This document shows, piece after piece, positions 1 to 5,289 of a DNA stretch of 5,539 bases (within the stretch, counting starts at the first letter, position 1; each line of letters starts with the position of its first letter). Source of the DNA: an uncultured Eubacteriaceae bacterium (GTDB lineage: Bacteria; Bacillota; Clostridia; Oscillospirales; Acutalibacteraceae); contig CALCVR010000374.1 of NCBI GenBank assembly GCA_937905915.1, positions 1 to 5,539 of the forward strand, read 5' to 3'. The position numbers were made by a program, and so were the translations under genes. The notes beneath the pieces were generated by a model that was not told where the DNA came from, did no database searches, and saw only the letters and a list, made by a program, of their open reading frames with translations.

Positions 1-1
1 T

Positions 2-133
2 TCCTCCAGTTCGGATGATGGATCAGGTACCGATTCTCCCAACACAGGCGAACATTCTCCCATAGGCATTGTGGCGCTGTTGGGCCTCTCCATTATGACC
101 ATTCTTCTGATGAAGAAAAAGACAGCGAAATAA
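2..133 (+). CDS. C-terminal end of a sortase-anchored cell-wall surface protein (5' truncated)
   Basis: Only the last 43 residues are in the window, so the functional domain of the protein cannot be identified. The tail has the three-part layout of a cell-wall sorting signal: a Ser/Asp/Gly-rich spacer (residues 1-11), an SPNTG motif at residues 12-16 (in DSPNTGE), a hydrophobic segment of about 17 residues (about 21-37), and a basic end (MKKKTAK). In the family, a sortase cuts between T and G of the motif and links the Thr to peptidoglycan outside the cell. The motif is SPNTG rather than the canonical LPXTG; an (S/N)PXTG signal is known for the class B sortase of Clostridioides difficile, and related Clostridia often have NPxTG-type tails. 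The gene ends in TAA and is followed by a strong hairpin terminator, so it is the last gene of its transcript. Confidence is high for a sorting signal and nil for the rest of the protein. Confidence 0.82.
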   Translation, partial: SSSSDDGSGTDSPNTGEHSPIGIVALLGLSIMTILLMKKKTAK

Positions 134-183
134 AACACACAATGGATAAAAAGCTGAGTATTTTAATTTTATAATGCCAGCAA

Positions 184-232
184 ATGAAAGAGCAAGATAG
201 GCGTTTTAGAAAACATCTATCTTGCTCTTTTT
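184..232 (+). terminator. Rho-independent terminator of the surface protein gene
   Basis: A perfect 14-bp stem pairs 187-200 (AAAGAGCAAGATAG) with 217-230 (CTATCTTGCTCTTT). The 16-base loop contains a further GTTTT/AAAAC pairing (203-207 with 210-214), so the whole element may form one long rod. The 3' arm ends in a run of Ts (228-232). It lies about 50 bases after the stop at 133. The minus-strand T content after the stem is weaker, so the main direction is probably plus. Confidence 0.88.
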
Positions 233-240
233 CATATGAT

Positions 241-280
241 AAAAATAAAAGCGCCCTTTTGAAAAGATAAGGACGCTTTC
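241..280 (-). terminator. Rho-independent terminator of the apgM-like gene
   Basis: Read on the minus strand, a 9-bp stem with one G-U pair joins 279-271 (AAAGCGTCC) to 256-248 (GGGCGCTTT). The loop is 14 bases, and a T-rich tail (TTTTATTTTT) runs across 250-241. It sits about 11 bases beyond the minus-strand stop codon at 291-293. It is distinct from the plus-strand hairpin just beside it, so the convergent pair has one terminator for each direction. Confidence 0.85.
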
Positions 281-290
281 AAAATACATT

Positions 291-1517
291 TTACACTTGG
301 GGTAAAGGATCGGAACTGATAAACATCCGCATTAAATCAGGACCATGCTCCACCATAAGATTGGTTTCAGCCGCCTCCTGTTCGCTAAACTGGACAACAC
401 TGGAGGAGATCGGTGCCTGCTTTTCATAGAGCAGGAAGGGGACGGGATCAGAAGCGTGGGTTCTGGTGCAGAGGGGGGTAGGATGATCGGGGAGAATCAT
501 AATGCGATAATTCGTATAATCCTCCAACCCCTTGAGCAGGGGAGCAAGTAGACGGGAATCGATCATTTCAATGGCTTTGACTTTATTGTCAGCCTCGCCC
601 CGATGACCGCATTCATCAGGCGCCTCAATGTGGACGTAAACCAAATCACATCCATCGTCCAGCAGATCCAGAGCAGCTTTGGCCTTGCCTTCAAAATTGG
701 TATCGATGTATCCGGTAGCGCCTTTGACATCCACCACCCGCATTTTGGCGCAATAACCGATGCCTTTGATGAGATCCACCGCCGAGACGACACCTCCAAT
801 CAAACCAAATTCATCTTGAAAGGAGGGAAGCTGCGGCTTTTTACCTTGACCCCACAGCCAGATAGAGTTGGCTGGACGTTTGCCCTCGGCCACTCGCTTT
901 TGATTGACCGGATGATCCTTTAAGATCTCATAGCTGCGTTTCATCATGTCGAGGAGAGGGGCGGCTTCCGGGGAACAATTGAGATAAGGACCTACCACTT
1001 GACCGGAGATATCATGAGGAGGAGTCAATTTGCCGGGATCCATCCCCTCATGCCACACCAGGCAATGGCGATAACTGATGCCGGCGTGGAAATCAAAGGC
1101 ACCACCGCCCATTTCTTTTTGGATGGACTGGATAAGCTGAGCGGCTTCCTGGGAGGAAATATCACCGGCACAATAATCCCGCATGACGGCGTCTTCATAC
1201 CGGTCGGCATCCGATAAAGTGACCAGATTGCACCGCAATGCCCAATCGGAGGAAGAGAGGTCGACTCCCATACTGACCGCTTCCAAAGGAGAACGGCCGG
1301 TATAATATTTTAAAGGATCGTACCCCATTACTGAAAGGTTGGCCACATCGCTACCGGGAGCTAAACCATCGGCCACTGTCTTGACCAAACCGACGGAACC
1401 CTGCTGCGCTAGGGAATCCATATTGGGTTTGCTGGCACGGTTCATAGGAGTCTGGCCGCCCCATTGATCCACAGGATAATCAGCCATTCCATCACAAAGT
1501 ACCACAACGTATTTCAT
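291..1517 (-). CDS. apgM: Cofactor-independent phosphoglycerate mutase, ApgM (archaeal-type) family
   Basis: The 408-residue protein belongs to the alkaline phosphatase superfamily. Family members interconvert 3- and 2-phosphoglycerate in the cytosol through a phosphoserine and two metal ions. A bacterial subgroup has been proposed to act instead as an alternative homoserine kinase, so the substrate is not certain. All expected ligands are visible: D9 in VLCDGMAD, nucleophile S56 in APGSDVANLS followed by MGYDP, D301 and H305 in EAPDECGH, D344-H345 in LPDHPTP, and H354 in RTHASDP. By analogy to iPGM, D9/S56/D344/H345 and D301/H305/H354 form the two metal sites. GRSPLEA (74-80) is also typical. 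Length is normal for the family (about 400). The ATG at 1517 is chosen over one 12 codons upstream (1553) because GAAGG lies 10 bases before it and the protein then starts directly at the core strand MKYVVVLCDG. It appears monocistronic, with its own promoter and terminator. Confidence 0.93.
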   Translation of the reverse strand: MKYVVVLCDGMADYPVDQWGGQTPMNRASKPNMDSLAQQGSVGLVKTVADGLAPGSDVANLSVMGYDPLKYYTGRSPLEAVSMGVDLSSSDWALRCNLVTLSDADRYEDAVMRDYCAGDISSQEAAQLIQSIQKEMGGGAFDFHAGISYRHCLVWHEGMDPGKLTPPHDISGQVVGPYLNCSPEAAPLLDMMKRSYEILKDHPVNQKRVAEGKRPANSIWLWGQGKKPQLPSFQDEFGLIGGVVSAVDLIKGIGYCAKMRVVDVKGATGYIDTNFEGKAKAALDLLDDGCDLVYVHIEAPDECGHRGEADNKVKAIEMIDSRLLAPLLKGLEDYTNYRIMILPDHPTPLCTRTHASDPVPFLLYEKQAPISSSVVQFSEQEAAETNLMVEHGPDLMRMFISSDPLPQV

Positions 1518-1527
1518 ATTGACACAT

Positions 1528-1532
1528 CCTTC
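1528..1532 (-). promoter_or_regulatory. Ribosome binding site deciding the apgM start
   Basis: On the minus strand GAAGG (part of GAAGGATG) lies 10 bases before the ATG at 1517. The in-frame ATG at 1553 has no comparable purine tract before it and would lie only about 14 bases from the predicted transcription start. Confidence 0.65.
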
Positions 1533-1573
1533 ATAGGCTTGGATTGTAACCATATGGAAAAATACCAGATCTT

Positions 1574-1582
1574 ATTATAGCA
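1574..1582 (-). promoter_or_regulatory. Extended -10 promoter for the apgM-like gene
   Basis: The minus strand reads TGCTATAAT, a perfect TG-N-TATAAT extended -10 element for the housekeeping sigma factor. The -35 region (around 1597-1603) is only T-rich with no good TTGACA, which fits extended -10 promoters. Transcription would start near 1567, giving a leader of about 50 bases. Confidence 0.72.
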
Positions 1583-1649
1583 AAAGTCTGGGAAAAAAGA
1601 AATCGGTTTTGGCAAAATGATGGGAGAATATATGAGAAAGGACTATGGG

Positions 1650-1678
1650 TTGTGTAAAAGAGGAAAAGAAGCTATAAT
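1650..1678 (+). promoter_or_regulatory. SigmaA-type promoter for cwlD-radA
   Basis: TTGTGT (1650-1655) is separated by exactly 17 bases from a perfect TATAAT (1673-1678). The expected start point is near 1685, about 60 bases before the cwlD start. It diverges from the apgM promoter, with about 70 bases between the two -10 boxes' outer limits and the -35 box. CwlD genes in Bacillus are made during sporulation under SigE/SigG; this looks like a vegetative promoter, and no clear SigE/SigG box was recognised by eye. Confidence 0.72.
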
Positions 1679-1733
1679 GAAAATAGAAGCCAACTTAGGA
1701 TTTTTTCAACCCTTGCCTGCATACACATGATGT

Positions 1734-1741
1734 GGAGGTGA
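1734..1741 (+). promoter_or_regulatory. Ribosome binding site deciding the cwlD TTG start
   Basis: GGAGGTGA is a near-perfect SD sequence with 8 bases between GGAGG and the TTG at 1747. An in-frame GTG at 1732 would place the SD inside the coding region and has no SD of its own, so TTG is preferred. Confidence 0.75.
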
Positions 1742-1746
1742 GAGCG

Positions 1747-2565
1747 TTGAAAGTCAAGTCAAAAAAGACCATCGCGTGTATTATGATCTCCCTGATGCTG
1801 GTTTTGACGGCAGTGGTGTGGTATCAGATATCACCGCCGGCGGAGGATGCCTCGTCGGCCAATATGGCGCAAGTGAAAACCATCGTACTAGATCCTGGCC
1901 ACGGCGGCATGGATGGCGGCGCCACGGGAGGAAGCGGCAGCGTGGAAAAGGATGTCAATTTAGCGGTGTCGCTTAATTTACGGGATATGTTGCGTATGGC
2001 CGGCTATCAGGTAGTTATGACCAGGGAAGAGGATATCTCTATTCATGATCCTTCGGCCAATACTGTGCGGGAAAAGAAGGTATCGGATATTCGCAATCGC
2101 CTTAAGATTCTGGAGAAGAATCCTGATAGCCTCTTTGTCAGCATCCATCAAAATAAATTTCCTCAGAGCCAATATAGTGGCTCCCAGGTGTTTTATTCGG
2201 TCAACCATCCCTTTAGTGAAACTTTGGCTCAGTCCGTTCAGCAGCAACTCGTCACCCAGCTTCAACCGGACAATAACCGCGTCATTAAGCCTATGGCTAA
2301 AGGGGCCTATCTGCTGGAACACGCCAAGACACCGGCAGTAGTGGTAGAATGCGGGTTCCTCTCCAACCCAGAGGAGGAAGCAAAACTTACTACCCCAGAG
2401 TACCAAAGCAAATTGGCCTTTGCTATTTTCTGCGGCATCTCTCAAGCAGGGCAGTTTAGCAATAATGAAAGCAGCGCGGTATCCAGTGCCAGCTCATCGG
2501 CATTTGGCGCTTCCCAGGGGATCAGCGAAGTACCCATGTCATCGGGAACACAGCCGGCGGCATGA
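1747..2565 (+). CDS. cwlD: CwlD-type N-acetylmuramoyl-L-alanine amidase, membrane-anchored
   Basis: The 272-residue protein is a zinc amidase of the Amidase_3 family, which cleaves the bond between N-acetylmuramic acid and the stem peptide outside the membrane. CwlD orthologues act in spore cortex maturation, making the muramic-delta-lactam precursor. A basic start (KVKSKK) and hydrophobic residues 8-28 form a signal anchor. The catalytic domain spans about 44-232. Zinc ligands are H52 in LDPGHGG, E67 in VEKDVNL and H134 in VSIHQNKF, with catalytic E201 in VVECGFLSNPEE. The YSGSQVFY segment and the AKTPAVVVECGFLSNP block resemble B. subtilis CwlD rather than large autolysins, and there is no SH3 or LysM repeat. 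Unlike the 237-residue B. subtilis protein, it carries a C-terminal tail of about 40 residues rich in Ser, Ala and Gly. It starts with TTG after a strong SD and is the first gene of a two-gene unit with radA. The amidase call is firm; the specific CwlD role is likely. Confidence 0.9.
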   Translation: MKVKSKKTIACIMISLMLVLTAVVWYQISPPAEDASSANMAQVKTIVLDPGHGGMDGGATGGSGSVEKDVNLAVSLNLRDMLRMAGYQVVMTREEDISIHDPSANTVREKKVSDIRNRLKILEKNPDSLFVSIHQNKFPQSQYSGSQVFYSVNHPFSETLAQSVQQQLVTQLQPDNNRVIKPMAKGAYLLEHAKTPAVVVECGFLSNPEEEAKLTTPEYQSKLAFAIFCGISQAGQFSNNESSAVSSASSSAFGASQGISEVPMSSGTQPAA

Positions 2566-2592
2566 TAGAGGGCAACCTACCTGACGGCAGGG

Positions 2593-2598
2593 AAAGGA
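2593..2598 (+). promoter_or_regulatory. Probable ribosome binding site for the radA GTG start
   Basis: AAAGGA, within AGGGAAAGGA (2589-2598), lies 11 bases before the GTG at 2610. The spacing is long but usable. The upstream alternative, ATG at 2562, has only a weak GGGAA well upstream, although it could be reached by translational coupling with cwlD through an ATGA overlap. Confidence 0.5.
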
Positions 2599-2609
2599 AT
2601 GAAAAAGAA

Positions 2610-3986
2610 GTGGCAGGAAAAAATAAAGTCATCTACTGTTGCAGAGAATGCGGATACGAAGCCTCTAAATGGTACGGCAAATGTCCAGGCTGCGGCCAGT
2701 GGAATACCATGCAGGAGGAACTTTCTGCACCGGTTTCCTCGGTTATTGGTCCGACGGGGGCACGTACTTCGTCGGCAAAAGCCGTCTATCTGCGGGATCT
2801 CAGCCTGGAGGAAGGGGAAAAACGGTATGGCACCGGGATGCCGGAATTAGACCGGGTGCTGGGCGGCGGCCTTGTGAAGGGATCGCTGGTGCTGCTGGGG
2901 GGAGAGCCGGGTATCGGCAAATCCACTCTGCTGATGCAGATCTGCCGGACACTGGGAGAGAGCATGACCATCCTCTATGTATCGGGGGAGGAATCGGCCC
3001 ATCAGCTGAAGCTGCGTGCCAATCGATTGGGCGTCAACGCAAGCGGCCTGATGATTTTAGCCGAAACCAGCCTGGAATCGGTGGTGGATCAGATGAGGGC
3101 TGTGTCGCCGGACGTGGTCATTGTGGACTCCATCCAGACTATGAGCTGCGCGGCGGTAACGTCGTCGCCCGGCAGCGTCACCCAGGTGAGGGAATGCACC
3201 AACCTTCTGATGCGTGCCGCCAAGGGGATGGATATTCCGGTGTTTTTGGTGGGGCATGTCAACAAGGACGGGGCCATCGCCGGCCCCAAGGTGATGGAGC
3301 ATATTGTGGATACCGTCCTCACCTTTGAAGGGGAACGCAATTTATCCTACCGCCTGCTGCGGGCTGTCAAAAACCGCTATGGATCCACCAATGAAATCGG
3401 CGTGTTTGAGATGCGGGACACCGGACTTTGTGAGGTTCCCAATCCCTCTATGATGCTTTTATCCGGCCGTCCTAAGAATGTATCCGGCACCTGTGTGGCT
3501 TGTGTCATGGAAGGTTCCCGTCCCATCCTGGCCGAGGTGCAAGGGCTTGTGACGCCTACTGGATTCGGTAATCCCAGGCGGATGTCCACCGGGTTTGACT
3601 ACAACCGCCTATCCCTTCTGTTGGCGGTGCTGGAAAAGAGAGCGGGATACTTTTTTGGCAACCAGGACGCCTATATCAATGTGGTAGGCGGCCTCAAGCT
3701 GGACGAGCCAGCCGCCGACTTGACGGTGGCCCTCTCCCTCGTATCCAGTCTGAAGGATCAGGCGGTGGACGACCGTGTCATCGCCTTTGGGGAAGTGGGG
3801 TTGGCAGGGGAAATCCGGGCGGTAGGCCATGCAGCCGCCCGGATTAGTGAAGCCGCCCGTCTGGGCTTTACCCGCATTGTCCTGCCCCGCCACAACTTAA
3901 AAAGTCTAGAGTGTGCTGCACCTGAAGGAGTGGAATTACTGGGTGTCCGGACCATCCGGCAGGCCTTCGATGCCGTGGTTAGGTGA
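2610..3986 (+). CDS. radA: DNA repair protein RadA (Sms)
   Basis: RadA is a RecA-like ATPase and branch-migration helicase that processes recombination intermediates in DNA repair and transformation. Read from the GTG at 2610 the protein has 458 residues, the usual family length. In order: a C4 zinc finger (C11, C14, C25, C28, in CRECGYEASKWYGKCPGC), a Walker A motif GEPGIGKST at 98-106, a Walker B strand DVVIVDS at 168-174, the RadA signature KNRYG at 254-258 (usual form KNRFG), and a Lon-protease-like C-terminal domain with VVGGLKLDEPAADL at 358-371 and GEVGLAGEIRAV. The Lon-like domain is non-proteolytic in RadA and helps DNA binding. A longer in-frame start at 2562 would add 16 polar residues and make an ATGA overlap with the cwlD stop; this is the main uncertainty. 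The last 51 bases overlap the Cys-rich gene on the opposite strand. No terminator is visible directly after the stop. Confidence 0.96.
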   Translation: MAGKNKVIYCCRECGYEASKWYGKCPGCGQWNTMQEELSAPVSSVIGPTGARTSSAKAVYLRDLSLEEGEKRYGTGMPELDRVLGGGLVKGSLVLLGGEPGIGKSTLLMQICRTLGESMTILYVSGEESAHQLKLRANRLGVNASGLMILAETSLESVVDQMRAVSPDVVIVDSIQTMSCAAVTSSPGSVTQVRECTNLLMRAAKGMDIPVFLVGHVNKDGAIAGPKVMEHIVDTVLTFEGERNLSYRLLRAVKNRYGSTNEIGVFEMRDTGLCEVPNPSMMLLSGRPKNVSGTCVACVMEGSRPILAEVQGLVTPTGFGNPRRMSTGFDYNRLSLLLAVLEKRAGYFFGNQDAYINVVGGLKLDEPAADLTVALSLVSSLKDQAVDDRVIAFGEVGLAGEIRAVGHAAARISEAARLGFTRIVLPRHNLKSLECAAPEGVELLGVRTIRQAFDAVVR

Positions 3987-4139
3987 CCGGGGATAGAGGT
4001 CAGCTAAATAGTCTTCGTCTCGTGGGATGTAGTGAGCGCAACCGTAATCCAAAAGATTATTGACTGTGGTCGGGCGATCCAAGGTGCAGTATCCATCCAT
4101 TTGGTATTTGCAGTGGGCGCTGCACGGAATGATACTCAA
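3936..4139 (-). CDS. Small Cys-rich protein of unknown function (67 aa)
   Basis: The function is not known. The product has four cysteines in the order C6-x3-C10-x7-C18-x15-C34, within CSAHCKYQMDGYC and YGCAHYIP, plus H9 and H36 next to cysteines. This looks like a small metal-binding (zinc or iron-sulfur) fold; that is inference. Short proteins with a CSxxCxYxxxGxCxL start are common in Clostridia, and I have an uncertain recollection that databases give some of them a lipid-A dehydratase name that does not suit such a small protein. The start is a TTG (4139-4137) with a strong AGAGGTGG SD 6 bases upstream, the best evidence that the gene is real. The cysteine motif lies in residues 6-34; the last part (about residues 52-67) is read across the radA 3' end and is Pro/Asp/Gly-rich, probably a disordered tail. 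No terminator was found for it inside radA. Confidence 0.75.
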   Translation of the reverse strand: MSIIPCSAHCKYQMDGYCTLDRPTTVNNLLDYGCAHYIPRDEDYLADLYPRSPNHGIEGLPDGPDTQ

Positions 4140-4145
4140 AGCAAA

Positions 4146-4153
4146 CCACCTCT
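4146..4153 (-). promoter_or_regulatory. Ribosome binding site of the Cys-rich gene
   Basis: The minus strand reads AGAGGTGG, strongly complementary to the 16S rRNA end, 6 bases before the TTG start at 4139. It decides both the strand and the start of this short gene. Confidence 0.75.
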
Positions 4154-4165
4154 TTTTTCGATTCC

Positions 4166-4173
4166 AATATAGT
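4166..4173. promoter_or_regulatory. Possible bidirectional -10 region (AATATAGT)
   Basis: On the minus strand 4171-4166 reads TATATT (5 of 6 to TATAAT), about 12 bases before the SD of the Cys-rich gene. On the plus strand 4168-4173 reads TATAGT (5 of 6), which would give the adaptor gene a leader of about 100 bases. Neither has a recognisable -35 box or TGN extension, so this is a weak candidate only. Confidence 0.25.
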
Positions 4174-4198
4174 ATGGAAAAATCGCTGTTACATTATT

Positions 4199-4221
4199 CC
4201 TATAAAAAAGTGCTTTATAGG
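4199..4221. repeat. 8-bp inverted repeat in the adaptor gene leader
   Basis: CCTATAAA (4199-4206) pairs perfectly with TTTATAGG (4214-4221) across a 7-base spacer. It could be a small RNA hairpin in the leader of the adaptor gene or an operator-like dyad. It is AT-rich and has no T tract after it, so it is not a terminator. Confidence 0.4.
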
Positions 4222-4228
4222 CAACATA

Positions 4229-4279
4229 AAAACCTCCCTCTGTTCAAACAATAGGTTTTGAATGGATGGGAGGATTTTT
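4229..4279 (+). promoter_or_regulatory. Leader hairpin that pairs with the adaptor SD: possible attenuator or RBS switch
   Basis: CCTCCC (4233-4238) is exactly complementary to GGGAGG (4268-4273), which is the SD of the adaptor gene. An inner stem, TTCAAA (4243-4248) with TTTGAA (4257-4262), extends the structure, and A-TTTTT (4274-4279) follows, so the same element also looks like a terminator for transcripts coming from radA. A competing stem, AAAACCT (4229-4235) with AGGTTTT (4253-4259), would use part of the same bases and leave the SD free. Known riboswitch classes were not recognised here. The pairings are read directly; the regulatory role is inference. Confidence 0.42.
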
Positions 4280-4281
4280 GT

Positions 4282-5289
4282 ATGAAAAAATATGTTGCAT
4301 TGGCTGTGGTGACGTGTTTGCTCTTGACCTTTTCCTTTGTGTACTCCAGTTGGACATCGGAAAAGGTGGTGGAGGTGCAGACCGTTACCCTGGCCAAAGA
4401 GGAAGCCGAAAGCAAGGTCAGTTGCAGCGGCAAAATTGAGGAGACCAAACGCCGTGACATTTATCTGGACATGCCGGTCATGGCGTCCAATGTCCAGGTA
4501 GAAGTGGGGGATAGGGTAAAAAAAGGGGAGGTTCTGTTTCAGGTAGACCGTTCGGCTACTCAGGCCATGCTCACTTATGGCTCCGGTTTTGCCGGCCTGG
4601 GGGTCAGCGAAGAGGTACTCAGCCAGGTGGGCGGTTCGTCTGTGCCGGACAGCGACACCCTATCCGACTGGGTGGATGATGTGCCCCGGGAAGTGACGGC
4701 GCCAATCGACGGCGTGGTCACCGCCATCAACGCCTCCTCCGGCAGTTTGACCACGGCAGGGCAGCCGGTGGCCACCATTTCGGATCTCAATCAATTACAG
4801 GTAAAAATCTCCATTGGAGAAAACCAGATGCAGGAAGTTACATTGGGCCAAACTGTTTCCATCACCGGCAACGCCTTTGAAGGGAAGGGATACACTGGAA
4901 AGATTATGAAGATCTATCCTTCGGCCCGCCAGCAGATCCAGGGATCGGGATACGAGACGGTGGTGGATGCCTTGGTGTCCATCCAGAATCCCGATGATGA
5001 TCTCAAACCCAATTACAATATCAAAGCCAAGATCAAGACATCCGACGTTTCGGAAGTATACACCCTACCCTATCAGTGCATCGCTCAGGATGACAATGGA
5101 CAGGAGTATGTGTACGTCTTGTCGGCTGGACGTGCCAGGCGTGCCGACGTGCTTACCGGACAGGAGTTTGAGGACAGTGTGGAGATTGTGTCCGGACTAC
5201 GGGAGGGATGCCGGGTCATCGAAAATCCTGAGAATGTGACCGACGGCGTCAGAGCTGCGGTAAGGGAAGAGGTGTCGCCGGGTGTTTGA
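4282..5289 (+). CDS. HlyD/MacA-type membrane fusion (adaptor) protein of an ABC export system
   Basis: The 335-residue protein has an N-terminal signal anchor (MKKY, then hydrophobic residues 5-23), so its bulk lies outside the membrane. A first half-lipoyl segment (about 55-87, including VQVEVGDRVKKGEVLFQVD) is followed by a Gly/Ser/Asp-rich link, a second lipoyl half starting near P141 (APIDGVVTAI), a beta-barrel region (about 165-260) and a C-terminal membrane-proximal-like region with YVYVLSAGRARRADVLTG. This is the order of MacA-like adaptors that couple to MacB/FtsX-type permeases. The long coiled-coil hairpin usually inserted between lipoyl halves is absent; only about 50 residues separate them. 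That makes sense in a Gram-positive cell without TolC. The ATG at 4282 has GGGAGG 8 bases upstream; an in-frame TTG at 4258 would precede the SD and is rejected. It overlaps the permease gene by 8 bases. Substrate unknown. Confidence 0.88.
   Translation: MKKYVALAVVTCLLLTFSFVYSSWTSEKVVEVQTVTLAKEEAESKVSCSGKIEETKRRDIYLDMPVMASNVQVEVGDRVKKGEVLFQVDRSATQAMLTYGSGFAGLGVSEEVLSQVGGSSVPDSDTLSDWVDDVPREVTAPIDGVVTAINASSGSLTTAGQPVATISDLNQLQVKISIGENQMQEVTLGQTVSITGNAFEGKGYTGKIMKIYPSARQQIQGSGYETVVDALVSIQNPDDDLKPNYNIKAKIKTSDVSEVYTLPYQCIAQDDNGQEYVYVLSAGRARRADVLTGQEFEDSVEIVSGLREGCRVIENPENVTDGVRAAVREEVSPGV

Noticed and set aside
184..280. The two adjacent hairpins as a CRISPR-like or mobile-element repeat pair
   Set aside because: Their stems differ in sequence and each has a T tract in the direction of its own gene, so convergent terminators explain them fully.
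345..1217. Plus-strand open frames across the apgM-like gene
   Set aside because: They lie opposite a gene with complete catalytic motifs, have no SD or recognisable domain, and their residues are just the complement of conserved codons.
1518..1746. Riboswitch or small RNA in the divergent intergenic region
   Set aside because: Both sides are explained by a promoter, a short leader and an SD; no strong hairpin or known aptamer core was seen by eye.
2669..3328. 219-codon open frame inside radA in another frame
   Set aside because: It is Gly/Arg/Cys-rich shadow sequence of the GC-rich radA Walker region, with no family features and no SD that stands out.
4258..4281. Upstream TTG start for the adaptor at 4258
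   Set aside because: It would put the GGGAGG SD inside the coding region and add residues before a normal signal anchor; the ATG at 4282 has ideal spacing.
4215..4460. 81-codon minus-strand open frame over the adaptor start
   Set aside because: It covers the SD, start and signal anchor of the adaptor gene, lacks an SD, and has no recognisable features.
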